DNA of 14,118 nucleotides. Source: Actinomycetota bacterium. Lineage in GTDB: Bacteria; Actinomycetota; Acidimicrobiia; Acidimicrobiales; Ilumatobacteraceae. The translations under genes were made by a program, and so were the position numbers. Shown here piece after piece: positions 5,566-13,079 of this stretch. The stretch's first letter is position 1. Each line of letters starts with the position of its first letter. The notes below the pieces were generated by a model. That model worked only from the letters and a program-made list of their open reading frames with translations. It had not been told where the DNA came from and ran no database searches. The stretch is taken from assembly GCA_009703975.1 (NCBI GenBank), contig WLFB01000006.1, forward strand, positions 1 to 14,118. Direction: 5' to 3'.

Positions 5566-7677
5566 ATGGCGATTACATTCTCGCGCCCTGACCCTTCATC
5601 CCCTGGTGCGGTTGGGTCAGCACAATTCAATATCGCGAGGCGCGGGTATGACCAAGGTGAAGTTCGTGACTTTTTGAGGATGGTCTCGGCCGAGTTGGCC
5701 AGGCTTCAAGAGCGAGAAAGATTTTTAGAAAGCGAAATGCGCGCGATGCAAACTCGTGGATTGTCTGATCCCGGTGTTCTCGATGAAGCAACGGTTACAA
5801 CGTTGCTCGGCGAAGAGACAGCTCGTGTTTTGTCTGTTGCTCGAGAAGCAGCACAACAGATGCGCATGCGTGCTGCAGAAACTGCGGAGAGATTGGTGCG
5901 CGAAGCAACTTCCGAAGTTGCAAGGTTACGTGAAGAAGCTGAAATTGAAAACGAGCGTCGGCGAAGTGATGCCTTAGACGACAGTGAATCAGAAATAGAA
6001 CTTGCTAAACAGCAAGGTCGCGAAATGATAAACGAAGCTCGCGCGTATAAAGAGAAAATGTTGACTGAGCTCGCACGGCGTCGCGAACTTGCGAAACAGC
6101 AAATCGAACAATTAGTTCGCGATCGTGATCGGTTGATGTCAGCATTTGAACGCGCACGGTTGGCAGCCAATGATGTGATGGGTGACTTGACTGAATTTGA
6201 TGAAGCGGCTGGAGATCTAAAGCAAGCCATCCCTGAGGGAGTGGTTGACGAATCATTGCACAATGTTGTGCTTTTTGATCGAGAAAAATTCGAAGATGAC
6301 ACTTTGGATAATTTGCGCCCAGAAGTTGCAAAGTTTTCTGACTTTGAATCATCGCAACAGATAGAACAAATTTCGCTCACTACAAATGACAAAGAGTTAA
6401 CTTTTGTTGCCGAAGAACCTTTTTTGACGTCGTCAACTGAATCGCAAGTTGAATCTGGTTTATTGCAAGAACTAGTAGTAACGCAACCGGAAGTAATGCC
6501 GGAAGTAGAACCTGAAATCAAATTAGAAGACCGGCCAGAAGTAGAACTAGAAGTAAAAGCAAATTTACTGCCAGAGACAAAACTAGAAGTAAAGGCAATG
6601 GCACTGCCAGAAGCAAAACTAGATGTAAAGCCAGAACCAGATGAAGGCCATAGAGCGAATGTCATTCAGTTATTCGGCAGAACTTCACGTCGCTTGCATC
6701 CTTCAACTGATGCACCGCCAACTGAAGTACCAGAAGTAAAAACAGAAGTCATTGACACTGTCAAAGCGCTCGACACAAATACGAAGTCGGAGCAAAAGAC
6801 TGCAGTAGCTGCGCCAAAAAAGTCAAATGTGGATGACCTCTTTGCGAAATTACGAGAGTCTGGTGCGAGTTCTGTGGCAAGTTCAATTAAACAAGCCGAG
6901 CCTGTTCAGAAAAAAGTCGTTAAGTCTGACGTGCCGAATGCAACGACTAGTACGACTAGTACAACTAGTACAACGAACCAAACACCGGTTTCGGTGAAGC
7001 CGGATCCGCAGATTTTTACAAAACGTGATGAGGCACTTGCACCAATAGTCGAAGCACTGTCTAAAAAGCTCAAACGTGTTCTCGCTGACGAAGAGAACTC
7101 AGTTCTTAACTACTTGCAAAACAAAAAAGCTCAAGTTGCATTAGAAACAGTTCTGCCGAGTTTTGATAGTCAAGTTCAGTCATTTGTCGAAGCCACCAGC
7201 AAAGATTTGATTGAAGCCGCGATGGCTGGTGCGCAATCACTTTCAAAAAGTCTTAAAGCCGATCTTCGAAAAAAGATTAGTAACACGACGGTGATGCAAG
7301 TTATGTCCAAAAAACTTGCCGATGCAATTGTGCTTCCATTGCGAACACGAATTCAGAAATGCGTCGAGAAAAGTGCCGGTGACACAAGTGAGATGTCAAG
7401 TTTGATTCGCACCGTGTACCGCGAATGGAAAATGCAGCAGATAGATAAACTTGTCAGCGATATTGCTCGTCTCGCCTACAGTCGAGGCGCCTATCTAGTT
7501 CTTGATGCGGGAACAAAAGTCTGTTGGATGGTTGATCCGAACGGTCCTGCATGTTCAGACGCAGAAGATAATTCTCTCGCCGGCACAATCGCACTTGGAG
7601 AAAATTTTCCTACTGGTCACGAGCATCCTGTTGTTCACTCAGGATGTCGTTGTCTTGTAGTTCCATCGCAGAGGTAG
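5566..7677 (+). CDS. DivIVA-domain protein with a phage Mu gpF/SPP1 gp7-like C-terminus
   Basis: A 703-residue, probably cytoplasmic protein. Residues about 18-60 match the DivIVA/Wag31 N-terminus (FNIARRGYDQGEVRDFLRMVSAEL), which in relatives binds curved membrane. Residues about 80-205 form a long charged coiled coil (many R/E/A heptads). Residues about 225-485 are low-complexity and acidic, with four 12-residue repeats (311-358) and a Thr/Ser run (460-470). Residues about 486-640 are again helical. The last 80 residues carry C653, C663, then H685, H687, H691 and a terminal GCRC (C694, C696). This resembles the metal-binding-like end of phage minor head proteins (a D..C motif, then H..CRC), preceded by IARLAYSRGAYLVL, where those proteins have an IARTE-type helix. 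DivIVA homologues in actinobacteria are usually 200-400 residues, so this is unusually long. It lies between the protease and UPF0182 genes with 21- and 10-nt gaps. A cell-pole or division scaffold role is inferred; the role of the C-terminus is unknown. Confidence 0.85.
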   Translation: MAITFSRPDPSSPGAVGSAQFNIARRGYDQGEVRDFLRMVSAELARLQERERFLESEMRAMQTRGLSDPGVLDEATVTTLLGEETARVLSVAREAAQQMRMRAAETAERLVREATSEVARLREEAEIENERRRSDALDDSESEIELAKQQGREMINEARAYKEKMLTELARRRELAKQQIEQLVRDRDRLMSAFERARLAANDVMGDLTEFDEAAGDLKQAIPEGVVDESLHNVVLFDREKFEDDTLDNLRPEVAKFSDFESSQQIEQISLTTNDKELTFVAEEPFLTSSTESQVESGLLQELVVTQPEVMPEVEPEIKLEDRPEVELEVKANLLPETKLEVKAMALPEAKLDVKPEPDEGHRANVIQLFGRTSRRLHPSTDAPPTEVPEVKTEVIDTVKALDTNTKSEQKTAVAAPKKSNVDDLFAKLRESGASSVASSIKQAEPVQKKVVKSDVPNATTSTTSTTSTTNQTPVSVKPDPQIFTKRDEALAPIVEALSKKLKRVLADEENSVLNYLQNKKAQVALETVLPSFDSQVQSFVEATSKDLIEAAMAGAQSLSKSLKADLRKKISNTTVMQVMSKKLADAIVLPLRTRIQKCVEKSAGDTSEMSSLIRTVYREWKMQQIDKLVSDIARLAYSRGAYLVLDAGTKVCWMVDPNGPACSDAEDNSLAGTIALGENFPTGHEHPVVHSGCRCLVVPSQR
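6496..6639 (+). repeat. Four tandem 36-bp units coding for 12-residue repeats
   Basis: Units begin at 6496, 6532, 6568 and 6604, in frame with the DivIVA-fusion gene. They encode MPEVEPEIKLED, RPEVELEVKANL, LPETKLEVKAMA and LPEAKLDVKPEP. The last two units agree at 28 of 36 bases; the first is the most diverged. The Pro/Glu/Val/Lys pattern suggests an extended charged linker between the coiled coil and the C-terminal part. Copy number may vary between strains. Confidence 0.8.
6943..6969 (+). repeat. Three tandem 9-bp units encoding Thr-Thr-Ser
   Basis: ACGACTAGT, ACGACTAGT and ACAACTAGT follow each other in frame and encode TTS three times inside the disordered linker of the DivIVA-fusion protein. 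A fourth degenerate unit (ACAACGAAC) follows. Such short perfect units are prone to slippage in whole codons. Confidence 0.8.
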
Positions 7678-7680
7678 TCT
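7675..7680 (+). promoter_or_regulatory. Putative -10 element for a leaderless UPF0182 transcript
   Basis: TAGTCT fits TANNNT and ends 7 nt before the GTG at 7688. Its first three bases are the stop codon of the preceding gene. No Shine-Dalgarno sequence precedes the GTG. A TTG-starting -35 candidate (7655-7660) would be only 14 nt away, so the promoter is weakly supported. Co-transcription with the preceding gene is the alternative. Confidence 0.3.
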
Positions 7681-7687
7681 TTGCTTC

Positions 7688-10654
7688 GTGCGGAACCCTT
7701 CCGATTTACCAAGATCTCCGTTTCCTCGTCGTAATTCGTCAGGAGGTTTTGGTTTCAACGCGTTTAAAAAAGGCCGAGCAATTTGGACCGTTGTATTCGC
7801 AATATTTGTAGTCGGCGGAATCTCAGCTCGAAGCATTTCTGGTTTCTATGTTGACTTGCTGTGGCATGATGTTTTGGGTCGCACAGATATTTTCTGGGGC
7901 GTAATCACCACGAAAATTTCTCTCGCCGCAATATTCGTGGCCGTTTTCGCGGTTGCTATGTTGATTAATCTTTGGCTAGCAGACCGTCTCGCACCAGAAA
8001 ATGTTCCGGTGTCTGCAGAGCAAAGAGCACTCGATGGATATCGGCAGTTGGTCGCAAAGCGCCAATGGCTTGTTCGCATTGTGGTTTCAGTTGTACTCGG
8101 CCTACTTGTTGGACTGCCTGCCACGGCACAGTGGCAAGATTGGCAATTGTTTCGTCACGCTCAACAGTTCGGCATACAAGACCCGTTATTTTCGCGCGAT
8201 TTAAGTTTTTACATTTTCCGTCTTCCATTTCTTGAATTCTTGGTTAGTTGGGTGTTGGCAGCACTCGTATTAATCACGCTCGTTACAACGATGATCCACT
8301 ATCTCAACGGTTCGATTCAGATGCAAATGCAGGGTCGTCGGGTTACTCCTCAAGCAAAAGCCCACCTCTCGGTATTGTTTGCTCTAATCGCGTTGTCACG
8401 AGCCGCGTCATATTGGCTAGGTCGCTTTGAATTAACACGATCAACACGTGGCGTGGTGCAGGGCGCAACCTATACAGACGTAAATGCCCAACTACCTGCA
8501 ACAAGTTTGATGATTCTGGTTTCGATCGCGGTAGCAGCTTTATTTTTATGGAATGTTCTACAAAAAGGATGGCGACTTCCTGTTTTGGCAACGATGCTTT
8601 GGGTTGTCGTCGCGGTTGTCGCTGGCGCAATTTACCCTTCGCTTGTGCAGCGTTTTTCTGTGCAGCCGAACGTCAGTACAAAAGAGCTTCCTTACATTGA
8701 ACGCAACTTGAGTGCAACAAAAATTGCAATGGGTTTGAATGATGTCAAACAAGTTGATGTCAAATATGGCTTGATCACAGCAGCAGATGTCTCTGCAGAT
8801 GCCGAACCATTGCGCGATGTTCGACAACTCGACCCGTTGCAGATGCGTGATCGCTTTGTCTTGGACGAAGGTCAAACTTCGTATTACGCGATTCGTGATC
8901 TAGATGTTGACCGTTACGCGATTGATGGTCGAGTCCAACAAGTGCTGGTTGGCGCCCGAGAGTTAAATACTGATGGCATACCGAACCGCACATGGGTTTC
9001 ACGACATCTCCTATATACACACGGCTGCGGACTCGTTGTTGCACCAGCAAGCAAAGTCACAGTAGACGGCCGACCAATTTATACGAACCTGGATGTGAAG
9101 CAACCTGAGTTGTATTTTGGTGAAGGCCTTGATTCGTATGCGTTAGTAAAAAGTCGTGAAGTAGAGCAGTCATGCGCTGATGGTAAAACAAGTGCATTTT
9201 CTGGAACGGGTGGTGTGCAACTTTCGTCGTTGATTCGCCGAGCGGCATTTGCCGTACATTTTGGCGAGTACAACCTTCTTGGGTCAGGCTTGATCACACC
9301 GCAATCACAAATTATGTTTTTTCGAAATATTCGTGAGCGTGCAGAAAAAATTGCACCATTCTTAAAAATGGACTCTGACCCTTATCCGGTCGTAGTCGAC
9401 GGAAAAGTCATGTGGGTGCTGGATGCATTTACGACAACCGATCGTTATCCGTATGCGCAACGCGCGAATATCGATCAATTGAGCAGCGGTAGCGGACTAA
9501 ACACCAACTTTAACTACGTTCGTAACAGTGTAAAAATTGTCGTTGATGCCTATGACGGTTCAATGAAGTTTTATGTCGTAGATCCAAAAGATCCAATTAT
9601 CACTACTTGGCAATCCGTTTATCCAAAGTTGTTTACTTCAGTGGCACTCGCACCGAAGCAACTAGTTGAACACTTTAGATATCCAGAGGATTTATTTAGA
9701 GTGCAAACAAACACTTATGGTCGATATCAGTTCGAAGATGCGACAATGTTTTTTAATCGCAACGCTGCGTGGAGCGTTGCTCAAGCTCCCGCAATTGAAC
9801 CGGAAGGCGTAAGTGGGGCAGTATCTGGCGGACTCGTCGATGACTTAAACACACTAAACACTGGTGACGTGCGCGACGCAAGTGTGGCGCGGTTCGAACC
9901 GTATTACACGATGTTTCATGAGCCAAATAGTGCCCAAAAAACTGGTGTGTTTTCAATGTTGCGTCCGTTTGTACCGTTCTCAGCAGATAACGCAAGAAAA
10001 GAATTGCGTGCGTTTATGACAGTTTCAAGTGACCCAGCAACTTATGGTCAGTTGACAGTTTTCAAAATAAACGACCCGCTACCAGAAGGACCAGCAACAG
10101 TCGCCGCAGAAATTGGCAGTGACCCTGCGGTTTCTCAGCAGATAACTTTGCTCGACCAAAGAGGCTCTCGAGTAATTTATGGTGACTTGCAAATAGTCAA
10201 CATCGGAAAAGGTTTGGTCTATGTTCGGCCATTATTTGTGCGACCAGATGACCCATCGGCAAAACAAATATTTGTCAGAAAATTTCTTGCGTCATATAAC
10301 AACAAAGTGGTTCTCGCTGACGATCTAACTTCAGCAATCGCTAAATTATTCCCGGGTTTCAAAGATAATCTTGGCGACAGAATTAATGACGGTTCTGCTG
10401 CGCCAGCTGAAGACACAGCAACTAATAGTGCGCCAACCGACGACACAGCAACGACTGATACAACTTTGCCGTCAAGTACGGGCGGCAATTCAGCTTTGGA
10501 TACTCCGAACGCATTGCTAGCAAAAGCTGAAGAGTTATTCGCAGAAGCCGATGCGGCACTTGGTAATACTCCGCCGGATTTTTCTTTGTATCAGCAGAAA
10601 CTCGCTGAAGCTAGAAGCTTGATTAGTCAAGCAATTTCACTAATCGGCGGCTGA
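7688..10654 (+). CDS. UPF0182 family integral membrane protein
   Basis: A 988-residue protein, full length for UPF0182 (COG1615), a family widespread in Actinobacteria with no established function. Seven hydrophobic helices fill the first third: about 32-53, 74-96, 129-147, 181-204, 226-244, 272-291 and 298-319. The short loop after the first helix holds the family-typical FYVDLLWHDVLGRTDIFW. Residues from about 320 to 880 form a large domain, predicted to be extracytoplasmic, with the conserved PNVSTKELPYIERNLSATKIAMGL entry and VWVLDAFTTTDRYPYA-like segments. A Thr/Asp/Ser-rich linker and a C-terminal helical tail (AKAEELFAEADAAL) close it, as in many relatives. The GTG at 7688 is the only sensible start; the next in-frame methionine is inside the second helix. 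It follows the DivIVA-fusion gene by 10 nt and converges with the coiled-coil gene. No frameshift or missing segment was seen. Confidence 0.93.
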   Translation: MRNPSDLPRSPFPRRNSSGGFGFNAFKKGRAIWTVVFAIFVVGGISARSISGFYVDLLWHDVLGRTDIFWGVITTKISLAAIFVAVFAVAMLINLWLADRLAPENVPVSAEQRALDGYRQLVAKRQWLVRIVVSVVLGLLVGLPATAQWQDWQLFRHAQQFGIQDPLFSRDLSFYIFRLPFLEFLVSWVLAALVLITLVTTMIHYLNGSIQMQMQGRRVTPQAKAHLSVLFALIALSRAASYWLGRFELTRSTRGVVQGATYTDVNAQLPATSLMILVSIAVAALFLWNVLQKGWRLPVLATMLWVVVAVVAGAIYPSLVQRFSVQPNVSTKELPYIERNLSATKIAMGLNDVKQVDVKYGLITAADVSADAEPLRDVRQLDPLQMRDRFVLDEGQTSYYAIRDLDVDRYAIDGRVQQVLVGARELNTDGIPNRTWVSRHLLYTHGCGLVVAPASKVTVDGRPIYTNLDVKQPELYFGEGLDSYALVKSREVEQSCADGKTSAFSGTGGVQLSSLIRRAAFAVHFGEYNLLGSGLITPQSQIMFFRNIRERAEKIAPFLKMDSDPYPVVVDGKVMWVLDAFTTTDRYPYAQRANIDQLSSGSGLNTNFNYVRNSVKIVVDAYDGSMKFYVVDPKDPIITTWQSVYPKLFTSVALAPKQLVEHFRYPEDLFRVQTNTYGRYQFEDATMFFNRNAAWSVAQAPAIEPEGVSGAVSGGLVDDLNTLNTGDVRDASVARFEPYYTMFHEPNSAQKTGVFSMLRPFVPFSADNARKELRAFMTVSSDPATYGQLTVFKINDPLPEGPATVAAEIGSDPAVSQQITLLDQRGSRVIYGDLQIVNIGKGLVYVRPLFVRPDDPSAKQIFVRKFLASYNNKVVLADDLTSAIAKLFPGFKDNLGDRINDGSAAPAEDTATNSAPTDDTATTDTTLPSSTGGNSALDTPNALLAKAEELFAEADAALGNTPPDFSLYQQKLAEARSLISQAISLIGG

Positions 10655-10659
10655 GAATT

Positions 10660-10680
10660 TTCTAAGAGCAAGTTTTAGAA
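10660..10680. terminator. Weak inverted repeat between two convergent genes
   Basis: TTCTAA (10660-10665) and TTAGAA (10675-10680) can form a 6-bp A/T-rich stem with a 9-nt loop in the 26-nt gap between the UPF0182 stop and the coiled-coil gene's stop. The position suits a bidirectional terminator. The stem is weak and has no clean U-tract, so this is a tentative call. Confidence 0.22.
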
Positions 10681-11064
10681 TTATTGAGTTCGACGAATTT
10701 GTTCAACTAGTTCGGCAAGGTCTTGCCTGAAAGCAATTTCGTATCGAGCTTGTTCGTTGGCGATTCTGATTTGACTAACACGAAGTTGTTCTAATGCTTC
10801 GCTCGAAACACTGTCTTGTGAAGACTTAGTCATAGTCTCAATTTCTGATCCAAGTTCGTGAATCTGATTTGAAAGCTCGGTGGTCATCGTGGTAACCCGT
10901 TGATCGATGATTGAAATTTTTTGATCTAAGCCATTGGTCAATGCTGTCACGAGCGAGAGGGCATTTGTTCGTTTAGTTAATTCTTCGCGCAGTGCAACGA
11001 GTTCTGTCTTCAGGGTTTCTAAGTCAGACTGTGAGGCTTTTTGAGTTCGGTTGAAGAGTGCCAT
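10681..11064 (-). CDS. Small coiled-coil protein of unknown function
   Basis: A 127-residue soluble protein without signal peptide or membrane helix. Nearly the whole length after residue 12 is predicted coiled coil: heptad-like stretches such as LETLKTELVALREEL (15-29), then IDQRVTTMTTELSNQIHELGSEIETM, and a last helix ending in DLAELVEQIRRTQ. I do not recognise a family; a structural or partner-binding role would be a guess. It converges with the UPF0182 gene (26-nt gap) and is transcribed away from the initiator tRNA. A CATAAT hexamer on the minus strand (11080-11075), 10 nt before the ATG, could be its -10, and an AGGTG sits only 2-3 nt from the ATG. Length, coherence and lack of overlap make it a likely real gene. 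Confidence 0.75.
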   Translation of the reverse strand: MALFNRTQKASQSDLETLKTELVALREELTKRTNALSLVTALTNGLDQKISIIDQRVTTMTTELSNQIHELGSEIETMTKSSQDSVSSEALEQLRVSQIRIANEQARYEIAFRQDLAELVEQIRRTQ

Positions 11065-11069
11065 CGCAC

Positions 11070-11098
11070 CTGTGATTATGGCACGCCGATGGTAGCCT
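11070..11098 (+). promoter_or_regulatory. Putative promoter of the initiator tRNA gene
   Basis: A -10-like TAGCCT (11093-11098) lies 11 nt upstream of the mature tRNA 5' end. A weak -35-like CTGTGA (11070-11075) stands 17 nt further upstream. The 45-nt gap between the divergent coiled-coil gene and the tRNA must hold both promoters. Only the spacing and -10 are reasonable matches. Confidence 0.35.
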
Positions 11099-11109
11099 GA
11101 CTGGTACGA

Positions 11110-11186
<77 letters not shown>

Positions 11187-11200
11187 ATTCTCAGTAAGTT

Positions 11201-11204
11201 GAGG
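11201..11204 (+). promoter_or_regulatory. Ribosome binding site GAGG for the aldolase gene
   Basis: TTGAGGT lies 5 nt before the ATG at 11210 and fixes the start. The 23-nt gap after the tRNA has room for this site but not for a promoter, so the aldolase message probably begins at or before the tRNA. Confidence 0.6.
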
Positions 11205-11209
11205 TATCC

Positions 11210-11968
11210 ATGAACAGGCTTGAACGAGTGCGGACAATTCGCAAATCATTGGGTGCAGGTTCGGCAGTCGTCGGAAGTTGGATGCAGATTCCAGATTCAA
11301 ATATTGCAGAGATTATGGGTCGCGCCGGTTATCAATGGGTTGCAATCGACATGGAGCATGGGCCCGTTTCGGTTAGTCAGCTGCCAGATATTTTTCGTGC
11401 GCTTGAACTCGGGGGCACACTTCCTTTGGCGCGTGTCGCGAGCCCTTTGCCAATTAATTGTCGACAAGCTCTCGACCAAGGCGCTGGTGGTGTGGTGATT
11501 CCGATGATTTCTTCGGCCTCGCAACTTGAAGCGATTATCAGTGAATGTCATTGGCCGCCTCGTGGGCGACGCGGAGTGGGCTTTCAACGAGCAAATGTTT
11601 TCGGAAAGTTCTTTGATGCGTATCTCGAAGAATCACAAGAGGCACTAGTCGTCGCCCAAATTGAACACGTTGATGCCGTTAACAACCTTGAATCAATTGT
11701 CGCTGTGAATGGTTTGGATGCGATCATGGTCGGCCCATATGACTTGTCGGCGTCACTCGGCGTAACTGGTGACTTTGAAAATAAAAAATATCTTGACACG
11801 CTTTCTCAAATTCTTAAAGTGTGTGCAAAATTTAAAATGCCATGTGGAATGCATGTAGTTCAGCCAGATACAAAAATGCTTGAGCAACGAATTCGTGAAG
11901 GTTACAAATTCATTGCCTACGGCGTCGATACAGTATTTTTGAATCAGGGCGCAGCTGCGCCACAGTGA
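11210..11968 (+). CDS. HpcH/HpaI family class II pyruvate aldolase
   Basis: A 252-residue TIM-barrel aldolase, full length. The family reversibly splits or joins pyruvate and an aldehyde to form 2-keto-3-deoxy acids, using a divalent metal. Key residues line up with E. coli HpcH/HpaI: the catalytic His in DMEHGP (H50), an Arg in LARV (R75), metal-binding Glu in AQIEH (E152) and Asp in GPYDLSASLG (D178). The glycine/proline stretch PPRGRRGVGFQRANVFG (117-131) is also characteristic. It opens a plus-strand cluster with a Gfo/Idh oxidoreductase, a phosphatase and an Fe-alcohol dehydrogenase. That company suggests a role in making or degrading a 3-deoxy-ulosonic acid rather than aromatic (homoprotocatechuate) breakdown, for which no other gene is seen. 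The exact substrate is unknown. Confidence 0.9.
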   Translation: MNRLERVRTIRKSLGAGSAVVGSWMQIPDSNIAEIMGRAGYQWVAIDMEHGPVSVSQLPDIFRALELGGTLPLARVASPLPINCRQALDQGAGGVVIPMISSASQLEAIISECHWPPRGRRGVGFQRANVFGKFFDAYLEESQEALVVAQIEHVDAVNNLESIVAVNGLDAIMVGPYDLSASLGVTGDFENKKYLDTLSQILKVCAKFKMPCGMHVVQPDTKMLEQRIREGYKFIAYGVDTVFLNQGAAAPQ

Positions 11969-12013
11969 TTGAAACTTGCCCGGCGATCAAAATTTGCACA
12001 GTGACTAGGTATT

Positions 12014-12019
12014 TAAACT
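12014..12019 (+). promoter_or_regulatory. Putative -10 element for a leaderless transcript of the Gfo/Idh gene
   Basis: TAAACT fits TANNNT and ends 7 nt before the ATG at 12027, where no Shine-Dalgarno sequence exists. A TTGCAC (11994-11999) could be a -35, but the 14-nt spacer is short. The 58-nt gap after the aldolase gene otherwise shows nothing clear. Confidence 0.35.
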
Positions 12020-12026
12020 TCACGAT

Positions 12027-13079
12027 ATGAGTGCAAAAGTTTTAAAAGTCGGTATCGCTGGTTACGGCGTGGTCGGTAAGCGCCGTGGTGATTGCGTTGA
12101 ACGGCACCCTGATCTTGAACTCGTCGCGGTTTGCGATCGCGTATTCAAAGACGACGGGGTATTACCAAACGGTGTAAAACACTTTCGTACCTACCAGCAA
12201 CTTCTAGAACAAAAACTAGACGTCTTGATTGTCTGTGTAACCAACGACATCGCCGCAGAAGTTACACAGGCTGGCTTGAACCTTGGTCTTCATGTGTTTT
12301 GTGAGAAGCCACCAGGTCGAGACATTGCCGACATAACTCGCGTAATTGAAACTGAAAAGAAAAATCCAAATTGTCGATTGATGTATGGTTTTAATCACCG
12401 TTATCACGATTCAGTTCAAGATGCACTGAAAATTATTCGTTCTGGTCGTTTCGGCGAGATCATCAATATGCGGGGTGTCTACGGAAAATCAAAGTTAATA
12501 ACTTTTAATCAAGCCGACTGGCGAGCCAAAAGAGAAATTGCCGGTGGAGGAGTGCTTCTAGATCAAGGCATACACATGGTTGATTTAATGCGTCTGATGG
12601 CGGGTGAGTTCGTAGATGTCCAGAGTTTTATCTCAAACGGTCATTGGGGATACAACGTCGAAGATAATGCGTATGCATTAATGAGAACCAAAGATGGTGT
12701 CGTGGCGATGCTTAATTCATCTGCGACCCAATGGCGACATCAATTTAGTCTTGATATAAATATGCAACGTGGCGGTGTTATTTTGCGAGGAATCTTGACC
12801 GGCTCAAAAAGTTATGGAAACGAGACAATGACACTCGTAACTGCCGATCCAGATCGAGATAACGGTGACCCGAAAGAAGAACTTTTTGAATACAAAGACG
12901 ATCCATCTTGGGATTCTGAGATCGCAGCGTTCACCCAAAGCATTCTTCATAATCAACCCGTTCAAAACGGCACATCACACGATGCCTTCGAAACAATGAA
13001 ACTCGTCTATAAAATTTATTACGCCGATCCAATTTGGCGTAACAAATTTAATATTGAAAACCCTGAGGTACCCCAGTGA
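12027..13079 (+). CDS. Gfo/Idh/MocA family NAD(P)-dependent sugar oxidoreductase
   Basis: A 350-residue oxidoreductase of typical family length. The N-terminal Rossmann fold has VGIAGYGVVGKRR (8-20, GxGxxG-type), followed by the VCDR acidic end of strand 2 (35-38). The family hallmark EKP is present as FCEKPPG (91-97; K94 is the usual catalytic lysine). The C-terminal domain carries GGGVLLDQGIHMVDLM (173-188), with D179 and H183 in the active-site positions. Members oxidise or reduce hydroxyls of sugars, inositols or nucleotide sugars. Its GTGA junction overlaps the phosphatase gene by 4 nt, so these two are translationally linked. The substrate cannot be read from the sequence; context suggests a sugar or ulosonic acid intermediate. 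Confidence 0.9.
   Translation: MSAKVLKVGIAGYGVVGKRRGDCVERHPDLELVAVCDRVFKDDGVLPNGVKHFRTYQQLLEQKLDVLIVCVTNDIAAEVTQAGLNLGLHVFCEKPPGRDIADITRVIETEKKNPNCRLMYGFNHRYHDSVQDALKIIRSGRFGEIINMRGVYGKSKLITFNQADWRAKREIAGGGVLLDQGIHMVDLMRLMAGEFVDVQSFISNGHWGYNVEDNAYALMRTKDGVVAMLNSSATQWRHQFSLDINMQRGGVILRGILTGSKSYGNETMTLVTADPDRDNGDPKEELFEYKDDPSWDSEIAAFTQSILHNQPVQNGTSHDAFETMKLVYKIYYADPIWRNKFNIENPEVPQ
13065..13068 (+). promoter_or_regulatory. Ribosome binding site GAGG for the phosphatase gene
   Basis: TGAGGT inside the end of the Gfo/Idh gene lies 7 nt before the GTG at 13076. It supports that GTG over the internal ATG at 13106 as the phosphatase start. Confidence 0.6.

Noticed and set aside
5706..6665. A 319-codon open frame on the minus strand opposite the DivIVA-fusion gene
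   Set aside because: Its product is Ser/Arg-rich, low complexity and mirrors the Glu/Leu/Ala-rich coiled coil on the other strand, as expected of an antisense shadow; there is no recognisable domain or ribosome binding site.
5545..7690. Frameshift joining separate DivIVA and phage genes (assembly artefact)
   Set aside because: The frame is continuous with no stop, codon use is uniform, and a long in-frame repeat-bearing linker joins the two parts; a sequencing error is not needed to explain it.
11210..11968. Homoprotocatechuate (aromatic) degradation aldolase, as the family name suggests
   Set aside because: No other aromatic catabolic gene is nearby; the neighbours are sugar-type oxidoreductase, phosphatase and dehydrogenase.
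11969..12026. Terminator after the aldolase gene
   Set aside because: Only TTGA/TCAA can pair, with a long loop and no U-tract, so no credible hairpin.
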